From positions 1 to 55,758 of the forward strand of contig CAZIKB010000029.1 in the NCBI GenBank assembly GCA_964539665.1: 55,758 bases of DNA. Reading direction: 5' to 3'. Below are positions 33,446 through 43,057 of the stretch, piece after piece. The notes beneath the pieces are model-generated. The model ran no database searches. It saw only the letters and a list, made by a program, of their open reading frames with translations, and was not told the origin of the DNA. This stretch comes from CAZIKB01 sp964539665 (GTDB lineage: Bacteria > Zhuqueibacterota > Zhuqueibacteria > Oceanimicrobiales > Oceanimicrobiaceae). The number at the start of each line of letters is the position of its first letter. Within the stretch, counting starts at the first letter, position 1. Position numbers and translations under genes: made by a program.

Positions 33446-36268
33446 TCAGAAAAAGGCTTTTTTCTTTTTGTACAAATAAGTAACCGCCGGCTGGGTATTC
33501 AATTCCTCTAACTCGCGAAAAGCCCGGTCAGATTGAGTCATTATTGCAACCCTGCTTTCGGGATCTAAAATATTCCCAAATACAATTGCATTCGTGGGAC
33601 AAGTTTGTGCGCAAGCGGGTGTAATTTCGCCATCCTGTACTAATCGGCCTTCATCTTTGGCCTGGTCTTTAGCGGCGCGGATTCGCTGTACACAAAACGA
33701 ACATTTTTCCATAATTCCCCGCGAGCGGACGGAGACGCCTGGATTTTCTATAAATTTCAACGGCTCTGGTTTAACATGGTCAAACCAGTTAAAACGACGA
33801 ACTTTAAATGGGCAGTTATTGGCGCAGTAACGCGTTCCGACGCAGCGGTTGTAGATTTGCGCGTTTAACCCTTCGGGATTATGATATGCCGCGTAAACCG
33901 GACACACCGGCTCGCACGGCGCATTATCACAATGTTGACACATCATTGGATTAAATGACGTGTGTTCTTGTTCATACTGCGGCTGAATGCGAATCCAGGA
34001 CATTTCCCGCCCCATCAAATGTTCCTTTTTACCAACCATCGGAATATTGTTCTCAATGTAACAGGCGGCCACACAGGCCGAACAGCCGGTACAGGCTTCC
34101 AAATCAATGGCCATTGCCCAGCGATAGGTCGTGTGCTCATGCTGCTTATAAATATTTTTAACATCATGTCGATTTTTCTCATGCTGGTCATGCTTTGCCG
34201 CATAAACAGGAATTTTTTCTCCTTTGTGAACCAGTGCGCCGGATAATATAGGGATTCGAGTTGATTGTTCTGATTTCCCAGCTTTAATATCCCGAACAAC
34301 TTGAATATATTCGCCCGTTTGTTGATCGAAATCGAATGGAAAATCATGCAGCAGATCTCTTTGTACAACAAAAACCTCACTTGCTAATCCCGTCTGGATT
34401 TTTACCGGCAATTCAAAAGAGAAATTTCCGACCGAGAGCTTTAAATGATTTTCATCATAAATTTGCAGTTCTTCTGCTTTCTCCGCAGAGATAGATATCC
34501 ATTCTCCATACGAAATGGTGGTCACAGGGTCTGGTATCTCATGCAGCAATTGTAAATCACCGCTGCGTCCATCAAATGTTCGAATGGATGGAGTGAGGAT
34601 AAGAGTTGGCGACTTTTTGAGCTCGGGCAGCTTTTGTTTCGCTAACGCGGCAGAGACCTGACCTTCATTGAGTCTAATCCGGCTTGCAGGAACATCAGAT
34701 TCCATAAAACCATTCTTTTGAAAATCATCCAGAGCAGATGCGCCAAATTTTTCCCGCCAGCCTTGGAACAGATACTCCTGAAAATTGGCTGCTTCTGCTG
34801 ATCCGGTCTCTTTTACAATTAGCTCTAACAGCACATCCACTTCCAGAACAGAATCATAAAGCAGTTCCAGTACGGGCTGAACGATTGTTGTTAAACCCTT
34901 TTCCGGTTCGGCGTCTCCCCAGGATTCTAACGAGTGAGAGAGTGGAATGATGAGATCACAAGCTGCAACTGTTTCATTAAACGTGTCTGACAATCCAATG
35001 CTTAAAGCTGCATTGTTCAAATTTTGAGAAAAATTAAAAGCGGGTGGAAGCTGCTTTACTGGATTGGTCTGAGAAATAAAAATTAAGCCAATGTCATTAT
35101 TTGCTAAACGGTCGGATAATTTTTTCATATCCGTTAGACTGCCAACATCTGAATAGTTTTGCGGTTTTGAGAAATCGATAACAGAATCAGTCATCCCCGT
35201 CATCCATTGCAGCAAACCAGTTAAAATCGCCAGGTCCAGGCCAGTGGTTGAGGCAGTAGCACCGCCTCCCGAAATGACCAGTGGCTTTTCTGATGTTTTA
35301 ATGTTTTCAACAATGGTATCGATTTGTTCGCGGTTTAAGCCGGTTTTTTCTGTGACTTCATCAAGGGCGGGTTTGGCCACGGCTGCTAACATTCTGCCTG
35401 ACAACTTCTTCCTGGCAGATTCATTCAGTGCATGAATGAGATAAGCCATTAAATACACTTCACTCTGGGGATGCACGACCAGACGCTTGTCTGCCTGAAA
35501 ACCAGTCAGCGATGCATGCGGCTCAACATGAAACCAGCGAAAATCAGCATACTTCTTCGCTTGAGATAATTGCCTGGCAAAAGCAACCGGTTGGACGAAT
35601 GTTTCTAAAATATCGGCGCCAATAGTCAATAGAAAATCAGCGTCTGCTATTCGATAATCAGGAATATCGTTTTGATTGAAAAGGATTTGATTCGCAGTGC
35701 GGATGGCTGAATGTGAAAAAACTTCAAATTCTGGCAGCCGTTCGATTTGAAGCTGACTGCAAAATTGTTTGGTTAATTTTGAAATTGAACCAGTCGTTCT
35801 GTTAGTCAGGTAAACGCTTTTCTTGTTCTGATTTCTGGTTTCGTGAAGTGTGCTTAAGATTTTTGAATATAGTTCATCCCATGAAGTAGTCACAAAATTT
35901 CCCAGTGAATCCCGAAGTTGAGGCGTTTTAATACGGTTTTCATGATACAGCCTCGTTAACGAAGCCTGACCCCGAACACAGAGAGTGCCATCGTTGATGG
36001 GATGGGCGTTGATGCCTTCGAGCTTGGTTGGCAGCCATTTATGCTGATTATCAATTAATTTATCATAAATTTTTGCTGAAAGGCCGCAATTTTCCGGGCA
36101 CTCTGTACAGGTTGTGTTTTTAAAAACGGCTTCTCCAGGAATGATATCCTGATCAGGCGGCACCAAATATGGGATCAGTTTATGCGTTCCTTTTTCAACT
36201 CCGCAGGAAGTCGCGAGAGTAGCGCCTGAGGCCATTCCCATTAATCTGATAAAATCCCTTCTTTGCAT
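33446..36268 (-). CDS. actB: Alternative complex III iron-sulfur/molybdopterin-fold subunit ActB
   Basis: 940 residues. The N-terminus MQRRDFIRLMG is a twin-arginine-like signal with a lipobox-like Cys (TSCG). A molybdopterin-oxidoreductase-like domain (about 30-680) follows, with an N-terminal CTECPENC; in known ACIII this domain holds no Mo cofactor. The C-terminal ferredoxin-type domain (about 705-935) carries four Cys clusters: CTGCSACVAAC, CQHCDNAPCEPVCP, CVGTRYCANNCP and CSFCVQRI/CAQTCP. It relays electrons from quinol towards the haems of ActA. GGAGG precedes the ATG, and actA is 20 bp upstream. Confidence 0.93.
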   Translation of the reverse strand: MQRRDFIRLMGMASGATLATSCGVEKGTHKLIPYLVPPDQDIIPGEAVFKNTTCTECPENCGLSAKIYDKLIDNQHKWLPTKLEGINAHPINDGTLCVRGQASLTRLYHENRIKTPQLRDSLGNFVTTSWDELYSKILSTLHETRNQNKKSVYLTNRTTGSISKLTKQFCSQLQIERLPEFEVFSHSAIRTANQILFNQNDIPDYRIADADFLLTIGADILETFVQPVAFARQLSQAKKYADFRWFHVEPHASLTGFQADKRLVVHPQSEVYLMAYLIHALNESARKKLSGRMLAAVAKPALDEVTEKTGLNREQIDTIVENIKTSEKPLVISGGGATASTTGLDLAILTGLLQWMTGMTDSVIDFSKPQNYSDVGSLTDMKKLSDRLANNDIGLIFISQTNPVKQLPPAFNFSQNLNNAALSIGLSDTFNETVAACDLIIPLSHSLESWGDAEPEKGLTTIVQPVLELLYDSVLEVDVLLELIVKETGSAEAANFQEYLFQGWREKFGASALDDFQKNGFMESDVPASRIRLNEGQVSAALAKQKLPELKKSPTLILTPSIRTFDGRSGDLQLLHEIPDPVTTISYGEWISISAEKAEELQIYDENHLKLSVGNFSFELPVKIQTGLASEVFVVQRDLLHDFPFDFDQQTGEYIQVVRDIKAGKSEQSTRIPILSGALVHKGEKIPVYAAKHDQHEKNRHDVKNIYKQHEHTTYRWAMAIDLEACTGCSACVAACYIENNIPMVGKKEHLMGREMSWIRIQPQYEQEHTSFNPMMCQHCDNAPCEPVCPVYAAYHNPEGLNAQIYNRCVGTRYCANNCPFKVRRFNWFDHVKPEPLKFIENPGVSVRSRGIMEKCSFCVQRIRAAKDQAKDEGRLVQDGEITPACAQTCPTNAIVFGNILDPESRVAIMTQSDRAFRELEELNTQPAVTYLYKKKKAFF

Positions 36269-36288
36269 CTATTTCCTCCAATCAGGAA

Positions 36289-36807
36289 TCATTTATGACA
36301 AGTATAACAATCCAGGGGCGCATTTTTCGATTTATGGCAATCCACACACCAGCCCATCTTCAGAGAACTCACCCGGCGAATTTTTTCCATGACTGCCACT
36401 TCGCCGTGACAATTCGCACAATCAAGTCCGGCTTTAATATGTCTTTTGTGGGTAAAATACACGTGGTCTTTCACTTTGTGAACCTGAGCCCAGGGGATCG
36501 GTTCTTTATCAAGCCAGTATTTTGTCAATTTTTGAATTTCAGGTTTATCTGTGGCCACGCCTTCATGGCAGGACATGCAGGTCGCTACTGGCGGCACGGA
36601 TGCGTGAATCGATCTGTCCACATTTTCATGGCAGACGGTACATTCAAGTTCTAACTCACCCACATGCTTTTTGTGGCTAAAAGCAATTGGCTGATCAGGC
36701 GCTTCTTCATAATGAGTCCAGTAATATCTAAACCCGATCAGCAAAATAATAAACAAAGCAAAGTAAAGCGATATTATTATTTTTACAATGCGGTTTTTCA
36801 CAGCCAT
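36289..36807 (-). CDS. actA: Alternative complex III pentahaem cytochrome ActA
   Basis: 172 residues with one N-terminal membrane anchor (about 8-28) and exactly five haem-binding motifs: CTVCH, CMSCH, CANCH, CVDCH and CYTCH. That is the haem count of ActA in Rhodothermus-type ACIII. Additional His residues (FSHKKH, FTHKRH) can be sixth ligands. The Shine-Dalgarno GGAG touches the ATG at 36807, so a GTG at 36801 (VKNRIVK), 6 bases further, may be the true start. First subunit of the act set; a family A repeat lies upstream. Confidence 0.93.
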   Translation of the reverse strand: MAVKNRIVKIIISLYFALFIILLIGFRYYWTHYEEAPDQPIAFSHKKHVGELELECTVCHENVDRSIHASVPPVATCMSCHEGVATDKPEIQKLTKYWLDKEPIPWAQVHKVKDHVYFTHKRHIKAGLDCANCHGEVAVMEKIRRVSSLKMGWCVDCHKSKNAPLDCYTCHK

Positions 36808-36827
36808 CTCCTATCTTTCAACATTCG

Positions 36828-37013
36828 GCAGACTTCTGCAAAATACACATAAATGTCATTCTGAGCGACCTTTAGGAGTGAAGAATCTAAACCACTAACA
36901 TTGTATAAATCCGATAATTGTGTGGTCACAGATTCTTCGTCACGGAGTTTATCCTGAGCCATGTCGACGGATTCCTCAGAATGACGGAAAAAGAGCATTT
37001 TGCAGAAGTCTAT
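36828..37013. repeat. Dispersed inverted repeat, family A, copy 4 (opposite orientation)
   Basis: The ends GCAGACTTCTGCAAAATAC and ATTTTGCAGAAGTCTAT are inverted, with GTCATTCTGAG and CTCAGAATGAC inside them and GAAGAATCT/AGATTCTTCG in the centre. The element is inserted between actA and the membrane-cytochrome c gene within one transcription direction. Confidence 0.8.
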
Positions 37014-37058
37014 CATATTCTGGCTTGACTTTGTACTTCGTTTCATAAATTAGGCAGT

Positions 37059-38345
37059 TTAGTTGCTCCCCGATTTCCATTGCTCCAACAAATAATCTGC
37101 TACAGCCGCGATCTCAAATTTATTCATTGCCTGTTTGGGCATCGGCGGATAATCCGGCCTGACTTTCACAGGATTTAAAATGAAAGCATTTAAGGCTTCC
37201 ACATCATTCAGATATTTTTCTTTTACCGTATTTAAAGGTGGCCCGACAACTTTTTGATCAAACTTATGGCAGGCAGAACAGACATTGGCAAATACCAGAG
37301 CGCCATCAATCTTCATGGATGCCGCGATTCGTTCCTCACGCTCGGTAATAATGTTCTGGTGAATTTCTTCTGCCCTGGCAATTAAAACCCGGGACGTTTC
37401 ATAGCTTGCATTTCCGCTGGCAATCTGATCGGCAATGGTAATTGTCAAAAATGACGCTAAAAACAAAATAAAAGTAACAGCGAAGTATTTGTTGTCTTTT
37501 CTTGTTAAAATTGAGTAAAGTAAAATGGCAATGGAAAACATTAAAACCAGAGAAATACCCCAGAAAGTAAAAACAGCTCTTGATCTGGCGATTTCCGGGA
37601 ACGTCATCATACTCCAGATTACAAATATTGGCTGGAGGAGAATAAATATTAATGACAACACGGCGCTAAATTTCTTTATAAAGCGGGCATATTCCTCGTC
37701 AGGAATTTTCTTTTTATCAGGCCAACTGAAGAAGAACAGAATGGCGGCACCGGTAAGGGCAAAAACATAAGTCGTTAGCAATAGAAATCTCGGAATCACA
37801 TTTTCATAAATAAAAATCGGCACGACAGCTTGCACATGAGCCCATTTTTCAGGTTTCATTTGTAAACTCATGGTGTTGCTGAGAATGAAAAAGGCCAGAA
37901 CAAACAATCCGATTGCAAGTAAACCCACGCCAATTTGAACAACTAAATTTTGTTGTTTTTCTAAAAGATGTTTGTAAATATATGTAAAAAAGAATCCCCA
38001 AAATGTAAAAAACGTGATAACGAGAAAATATTGGGCAATTTCAAAAGGAGTTCCCTGGTAAATTTGTGCATAAGTAAACGCCATTGTGAATAATGGCAAA
38101 ATCCCCAGAAGAAAAATCGTGCTTTTGCTGGCGGTTATGAACCGGATGACATCTTCAGAAAAACGCAGGTGTAGTTGATTGGATTCTCTTCGGTTCAGAA
38201 TATTAAAAATTACAGACAACGAAGCGCAGCCAGTAAAAACGCCAGCAAAAGTGAAATAGATGAATGTAAGAATAGCAATGAGAATTTTTAGCAGCAAAAG
38301 ATGTTCAGCATCCGGGTATAAAATAGCATCTTCAAGAAAGTTCAT
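37059..38345 (-). CDS. Polytopic membrane protein fused to a C-terminal cytochrome c domain
   Basis: 428 residues: about eight or nine membrane helices (1-325), then a short linker and a class I cytochrome c domain (about 345-428) with CSACHKF and a distal Met in YPPMPKQAM. It is not a recognisable ActE, which is a small monohaem protein, yet it occupies the act-cox junction and supplies a monohaem c. The helix region (RFITASKSTIFLLGILPLFTM...) faintly recalls cytochrome-bd-type or NarG/DUF-type membrane subunits. It may replace ActE as the electron link between ActA and CoxII; this is inference. GGAG precedes the ATG. Confidence 0.75.
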   Translation of the reverse strand: MNFLEDAILYPDAEHLLLLKILIAILTFIYFTFAGVFTGCASLSVIFNILNRRESNQLHLRFSEDVIRFITASKSTIFLLGILPLFTMAFTYAQIYQGTPFEIAQYFLVITFFTFWGFFFTYIYKHLLEKQQNLVVQIGVGLLAIGLFVLAFFILSNTMSLQMKPEKWAHVQAVVPIFIYENVIPRFLLLTTYVFALTGAAILFFFSWPDKKKIPDEEYARFIKKFSAVLSLIFILLQPIFVIWSMMTFPEIARSRAVFTFWGISLVLMFSIAILLYSILTRKDNKYFAVTFILFLASFLTITIADQIASGNASYETSRVLIARAEEIHQNIITEREERIAASMKIDGALVFANVCSACHKFDQKVVGPPLNTVKEKYLNDVEALNAFILNPVKVRPDYPPMPKQAMNKFEIAAVADYLLEQWKSGSN

Positions 38346-38389
38346 TCCAGCGCTCCGCCCAAAGTTAATTTATCTTATTAACCTGATTT

Positions 38390-38465
38390 GTCATTCCCGC
38401 ATGTTTTCAGCGGGAATCCAGACTCGATGCACACGGATTCCCGATTTAAAGATTTCGGGAATGAC
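38390..38465. repeat. Dispersed palindromic repeat, family B, copy 3
   Basis: GTCATTCCCGCATGTTTTCA pairs with its partner GCGGGAATCC, and then GGATTCCCGATTTAAAGA pairs with TTTCGGGAATGAC: two nested hairpins with ATTCCCG/CGGGAAT arms. It lies in the 189-bp gap between ctaB and the membrane-cytochrome c gene. Confidence 0.7.
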
Positions 38466-38534
38466 ATTTTGTGAAAAAATAACATTTTTAAAAAAGTGTA
38501 CATCAGCAAATTTGTTCTGATAAAGTAAAATGAA

Positions 38535-39398
38535 TCAAGCTAAAATTTTAGCAATTGAAAGCAATAAAATAACAATCAGTGCATAAATATTAATACCTTT
38601 AAATACATAACTAAATGATGGTTTCTTACCATTAACGCCAAACATTCTTGAGGCAGTCCAGATCATCCACAAAGCCGATGCGATAAGGATGTAATTAAAC
38701 AGGCCAAATTGAATCAATCCAAACAACGGAAGGATCAAACAGGTAACCGCTGTGGCTAAAATCCAGATGAAAATGATCCGTTGTAATTGTTCTTTTGAGA
38801 ATATTGTTGTTATAGACGGGAAACCTGCTTGTTCATAATCTTTGCCGTAAATTAACAGTAAAAGCCAAAAATGCGGCACTTGCCAGATAAAAAAGAAAAA
38901 CGAGAAAATCAAAATTTTGGCATCTAAAATACTGCCTCCGCCGGCCACCCAGCCAATTGCCGGAGGTATTGAACCTATGAAAGCGCCCGGAACTACCGCG
39001 AATGCAGTCTTTCTCTTCAAGAATGTGTAGACACCATTATACCAGAATACCGCTAATAATCCCAGTCCGAAAGCGACTACATTCGCACCCAAAATCAGGA
39101 CAATCGAACCGGTAACAACAAAACTCCAGGCAATAATTAAGGCCAAAACCGGAGGGACTCTTCCTGATGGTATGGGGCGCATTCGTGTTCTGGTCATGAG
39201 CGCGTCTATATCTCGTTCCTGATATTGATTTAAAACAGCAGAACCGCAGGCTAAAAATAAAACACCTGCAGTTGGAATTAAAAGTTGGAAATTTATTTTC
39301 CCGGTTGCAAGAATGTATCCAACCGTTGTGGTCAAAGTTGAGAATGAAGTTATTCGGAATTTACTTAATTCTAAAAGCGTTGAGATCCAATTCTTCAT
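38535..39398 (-). CDS. ctaB: Protohaem IX farnesyltransferase (haem O synthase)
   Basis: 287 residues of the UbiA prenyltransferase superfamily with about eight or nine membrane helices. The prenyl-diphosphate site NQYQERDIDALMTRTRMRP carries the N/D-x3-D pattern and the RTxxRP tail typical of haem O synthases. The second polar loop (YGKDYEQAGFPSITTIF) is also present. It makes haem O, the precursor of haem A, for the oxidase encoded directly upstream; coxII ends 9 bp before its start. Confidence 0.93.
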   Translation of the reverse strand: MKNWISTLLELSKFRITSFSTLTTTVGYILATGKINFQLLIPTAGVLFLACGSAVLNQYQERDIDALMTRTRMRPIPSGRVPPVLALIIAWSFVVTGSIVLILGANVVAFGLGLLAVFWYNGVYTFLKRKTAFAVVPGAFIGSIPPAIGWVAGGGSILDAKILIFSFFFFIWQVPHFWLLLLIYGKDYEQAGFPSITTIFSKEQLQRIIFIWILATAVTCLILPLFGLIQFGLFNYILIASALWMIWTASRMFGVNGKKPSFSYVFKGINIYALIVILLLSIAKILA

Positions 39399-39406
39399 AA
39401 TTTGAT

Positions 39407-40348
39407 TTATTGCAAGCCCTTGATAAACTGAATTATCTCATCAATCTCTTTATCTGTAAGCTGACCTTCCGAAGATGGCATGAGCGGTTCAAACCTTTTG
39501 GTAATATCTGCTGCAGGATTTAGCATCGATTTGCGAAGATAGTCTGAATTGGCTTCAATTAGCCGTTCTTTGCCATCGGTTATAACCGCTACCTGTTGGC
39601 CAAAAACACCCAGGAATGTTGGCCCAACAGAAGCCGAGCCATCGGTTGAATGACAGGCAATACAGCCTTTTTTAACAATCAATTCCCGGCCTTTTGCGCC
39701 CTCAGCGGTTTTTGCATCTTTCGAACTTTCAACTGAAGATTCAGGTGAATTGCTTTTATACCAGGTTTTGTATTCATTTTCAGTGAGAACTGATAGAGTT
39801 GCCAGCATATAAGAATGCTCTAATCCGCAGTATTCGGTGCATAAAATGTCGTAAGTGCCTAATATTCTCGGCTCAAACCAGACGTAATTCCTCAGCCCCG
39901 GTACCACATCTCGCTTTACTCGAAATGCCGGAACATAGAATCCATGCAAGACGTCCTGCGAAGCTAACTCCAGTTTAACTGGAATTCCAAGCGGGACGAA
40001 AAGCGTATCGGTCTGCAAGCCATTTTGATATTCGAATTGCCAGGACCACATGCGTCCTAATACTGTGATTGTTTCCGCACCTTCGGGAACATTTTTCATT
40101 ATGCTGTAACTGACCCAGCCGTAATAGAACATGCCAAGCACAAGGATGGTTGGAATCACGATCCAGGTAATTTCCAAAAGCGTGTTGCCGTGAATATTCT
40201 CTGGAGTTGTATGTTTTGAACGCCGGTATTTGATCACGAAAAAGATCATCAAAAAAGTGATCAACACCAAAAAGAAAACAGAAATACCAAGAATCCACAA
40301 AAAAATTTTATCAACTTGTGCAGCAAAACTGGATGCTCCGGAAAGCAT
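39407..40348 (-). CDS. Cytochrome c oxidase subunit II with fused haem c domain (caa3 type)
   Basis: 313 residues. Two membrane helices (about 12-40 and 57-80), then the cupredoxin domain with the CuA site CTEYCGLEHSYM and upstream His in LHGF. Then comes a C-terminal cytochrome c (about 225-313) with CIACHST and distal Met in LMPSS. The fused haem c marks the caa3 subtype, which takes electrons directly from a quinol complex or a soluble carrier. AGGAG lies just before the ATG. Cooperation with ACIII has precedent in Rhodothermus marinus. Confidence 0.93.
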   Translation of the reverse strand: MLSGASSFAAQVDKIFLWILGISVFFLVLITFLMIFFVIKYRRSKHTTPENIHGNTLLEITWIVIPTILVLGMFYYGWVSYSIMKNVPEGAETITVLGRMWSWQFEYQNGLQTDTLFVPLGIPVKLELASQDVLHGFYVPAFRVKRDVVPGLRNYVWFEPRILGTYDILCTEYCGLEHSYMLATLSVLTENEYKTWYKSNSPESSVESSKDAKTAEGAKGRELIVKKGCIACHSTDGSASVGPTFLGVFGQQVAVITDGKERLIEANSDYLRKSMLNPAADITKRFEPLMPSSEGQLTDKEIDEIIQFIKGLQ

Positions 40349-40356
40349 TGTTTCTC

Positions 40357-40650
40357 CTATCTGAAAAGAATGTCAGAAAATATTAAAATAATAAAAATGA
40401 CTAATGAAAATAAAGCAACTAAAACCATCGTCCTGAATAATGGCTTTTCATATTTCAAATGCATGAAATAATTTAGCACCAGGGTTGATTTCACACCCGC
40501 AACAAGCAGTACTAAAAAAACATTAATGCCGCCAAAATGAATGCCAGCCATGGTCACGGTAAGACCGGTGAATATCAATAGTCCAAGCCAGATTAACACA
40601 TAAATGCCATAGCCTACATCCGGATGTGAATCTTCATGTTGCTCCATCAA
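40357..40650 (-). CDS. Cytochrome c oxidase subunit IV (prokaryotic type)
   Basis: 97 residues with three hydrophobic helices (YGIYVLIWLGLLIFTGLTVT, INVFLVLLVAGVKSTLVLNY, MVLVALFSLVIFIILIF). The motif VAGVKSTLVLNYFMHLKYE is the hallmark of the small COX4_pro/CoxD subunit. It lies between coxIII and coxII with 8-bp and 7-bp gaps and stabilises the enzyme core. Confidence 0.88.
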   Translation of the reverse strand: MMEQHEDSHPDVGYGIYVLIWLGLLIFTGLTVTMAGIHFGGINVFLVLLVAGVKSTLVLNYFMHLKYEKPLFRTMVLVALFSLVIFIILIFSDILFR

Positions 40651-40657
40651 AAAACCC

Positions 40658-41431
40658 TTATGTTATCAAATAAAATAATGGAAACAGGAAAATCCAGATA
40701 ATATCTACCAGGTGCCAATAAAGGCCCGAATTTTCCAGTTTAAGAATGTTCGATTTATCAATCGCCGTCCTCGATGCCTTTTGAATGATTATCCGGCCAA
40801 TTGATTCGGCAATTTTTTCACTTTGCCAGAGGTTTTTCCCATCTTTGTCCTGCACGAGAACTTTTGCTTCCTGCATTTTATCCAATTGTGCCGGATCAAA
40901 TTCAAATTTTATTTCCGGCCTTTTTAAAATTTTAGAATACATAAAGGCAAGAATTCCAACACCAATGATTACATGCAGACCGTGAATGCCGGTCATAGTG
41001 AAATATAGTCCAAAATAGAGAACTTCACCCGAATCATAAAATTGTAGCGCTTCCGAATTTGGGTAAATTCCGTGGCCAATCTTTTCACTCCACTCAAAAT
41101 ATTTGATCACCAAAAAGAGAATCCCAAAAATAATAGTAGTACCTAAAAAAAGCAGTGAAGCGTTTTTATTTTTTTTCTGTAAGGCTACAATCGACAGGGC
41201 CATGGTTAAACTGCTGGTGAGAAGAATGAAAGTGTTGATCGTGCCAATCAACGTGTTCAATTCCATAGCTGCTTTATGAAACGCCTCGCCATGATTAGCG
41301 CGATAAGCCGCGTAAAGTATGAACATGCCGCCAAAAAGCAGTAACTCCGTAAACAGAAAAAGCCACATGCCAATTTTGGCGCCGGTGTAATCACGATGTT
41401 TTTCCAGAACCAATTCTGCAGCTTGAGACAT
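40658..41431 (-). CDS. Cytochrome c oxidase subunit III
   Basis: 257 residues with seven predicted helices. The N-terminus AKIGMWLFLFTELLLFGGMF and the conserved TGIHGLHVIIGVG with final GLYWHLVDIIWIFLFPLFYL are the standard subunit III landmarks. An insert of about 65 mainly charged residues (about 165-230, KRPEIKFEFDPAQLDKMQEA...) before the last helix is longer than in most homologues. The stop codon of coxI is next to its ATG (genes abut at 41431/41432). Confidence 0.92.
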   Translation of the reverse strand: MSQAAELVLEKHRDYTGAKIGMWLFLFTELLLFGGMFILYAAYRANHGEAFHKAAMELNTLIGTINTFILLTSSLTMALSIVALQKKNKNASLLFLGTTIIFGILFLVIKYFEWSEKIGHGIYPNSEALQFYDSGEVLYFGLYFTMTGIHGLHVIIGVGILAFMYSKILKRPEIKFEFDPAQLDKMQEAKVLVQDKDGKNLWQSEKIAESIGRIIIQKASRTAIDKSNILKLENSGLYWHLVDIIWIFLFPLFYLIT

Positions 41432-43057
41432 CTACTGAACTCCTTTAAAGTCATAAGGATCTTCGTTGACTACGGGTTCTTTTGCAAAATTTTCAAGCGG
41501 GGGTGGTGAAGGAACCTGCCATTCGAGTGTTGCGCCACCCCATGGATTTGACTGTGCGGCTTTGCCTTTAAATAACCCATAAAGGAGATTACCAACCATC
41601 AAAAAGATACCAGCGACCAAAATCCAGGAACCGATTGTGGCAATAACATGTTCGCTGTGAAATTGTGACAGGTGGTCGTAATATCTTCTCGGCATGCCTT
41701 CCCAACCTAAAACAAACATTGTAAAATAAAACAGATTAAATCCAATAAGAATTATTCCCCAGGCAATCTTAGCGATGCGTTCATTGTAGGTTCGGCCGAA
41801 CATTTTTGGTAACCAATAATGGAGCGCACCAAAAAACGCCATTCCGGTCCCACCAAACATGACGTAATGAAAATGAGCAACGATGAAATACGTGTCATGA
41901 ATATGGACATTAACAGCCAATGTTCCTTGTATGATGCCAGTGAGTCCGCCAATCATGAACAAGAAAATAAAACCGAGCGCATAGAGCATCGGGGCCGCCA
42001 GCTCAATTGAACCTTTGTACAATGTGGCAACCCAGTTAAAAACCTTAATCGCACTTGGAATGGCAACCAGAAATGTTAACAATGAAAAGATAATATCAGC
42101 GGTATAACTTTGTCCACTGACGAACATATGATGGCCCCAAACCAATGAGCCAACAGAAGCAATCGCAATACTTGAATAGGCGATGAACCTGTAGCCAAAA
42201 ATTGTCCGTCTGGCAAAAGTGGGAATGATTTCCGAAATCACTCCCATCGCGGGAAGAATCATGATATAAACAGCAGGATGTGAGTAAATCCAAAAGAGAT
42301 GCTGGTACAGAATTGGATCACCGCCTTTAGCAGGATCAAAAACGCCAATCCCGAAAACCCTTTCAAAAATTACTAAAAGTAAAGTAATACCTAAAATAGG
42401 AGTTGCAATGATTTGTACCCAACCGGTTGCGTATAGAGCCCATTGGAATAAAGGCATATTGAACCAATTCATAGCTGGAGCTCTCAATCTGTGAATGGTA
42501 GTGATAAAGTTCAAGCCAGTCAAAATGGAAGAGAATCCTAGAATAAATCCTGCAAAGAGTGCCATTGACACGTTGGTACCAGTTCGAATGCTATATGGCG
42601 CGTAGAATGTCCACCCGGTATCCGCGAAGCCCGGTCCGATAAACAATGAAACCAACGCTATCGTTGCGCCGGTCATGTACAACCACCATGAAAGCAGGTT
42701 CAAACGCGGGAATGCTACATCTTTTGCGCCAATTTGAATGGGAAGAAAAAAATTACCAAAGACCGCCGGTATGCCTGGAATGATGAAAAGAAAAATCATG
42801 ATCACGCCGTGCAGGGTGAAGATCGCATTGTAACTTTGCGGTTCCATAATCGTTGGACCTGTTGTGAGCTGCTCGATCCTCATAATTAATCCAAGAACAA
42901 CTCCAACCAGGAAAAAACCAACAATTGATATTAAATAGAGAATGCCAATTCGTTTGTGATCAGTTGAAAATATCCAGGAAAACAGGCCGCTGAAATGACT
43001 TTTTACTTCTAAAAAATTAGGCTCTATCGAGTTCTCTGATGCTGCTTTAACTGACAT
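41432..43057 (-). CDS. Cytochrome c oxidase subunit I, A2 type
   Basis: 541 residues from ATG 43057 (MSVKAASENS), with twelve helices. The active-site helix VI reads IYSHPAVYIMILP, so the usual D-channel Glu of HPEVY is Ala and a Tyr-Ser pair precedes it: the A2 subtype seen in Rhodothermus caa3. CuB ligands HH in WGHHMFVSGQ and the haem ligands in HDTYFIVAHFHYVMFGG are present. The gene overlaps the 3' end of sco by 11 bases. It is the terminal oxidase core, reducing O2 and pumping protons. Confidence 0.95.
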   Translation of the reverse strand: MSVKAASENSIEPNFLEVKSHFSGLFSWIFSTDHKRIGILYLISIVGFFLVGVVLGLIMRIEQLTTGPTIMEPQSYNAIFTLHGVIMIFLFIIPGIPAVFGNFFLPIQIGAKDVAFPRLNLLSWWLYMTGATIALVSLFIGPGFADTGWTFYAPYSIRTGTNVSMALFAGFILGFSSILTGLNFITTIHRLRAPAMNWFNMPLFQWALYATGWVQIIATPILGITLLLVIFERVFGIGVFDPAKGGDPILYQHLFWIYSHPAVYIMILPAMGVISEIIPTFARRTIFGYRFIAYSSIAIASVGSLVWGHHMFVSGQSYTADIIFSLLTFLVAIPSAIKVFNWVATLYKGSIELAAPMLYALGFIFLFMIGGLTGIIQGTLAVNVHIHDTYFIVAHFHYVMFGGTGMAFFGALHYWLPKMFGRTYNERIAKIAWGIILIGFNLFYFTMFVLGWEGMPRRYYDHLSQFHSEHVIATIGSWILVAGIFLMVGNLLYGLFKGKAAQSNPWGGATLEWQVPSPPPLENFAKEPVVNEDPYDFKGVQ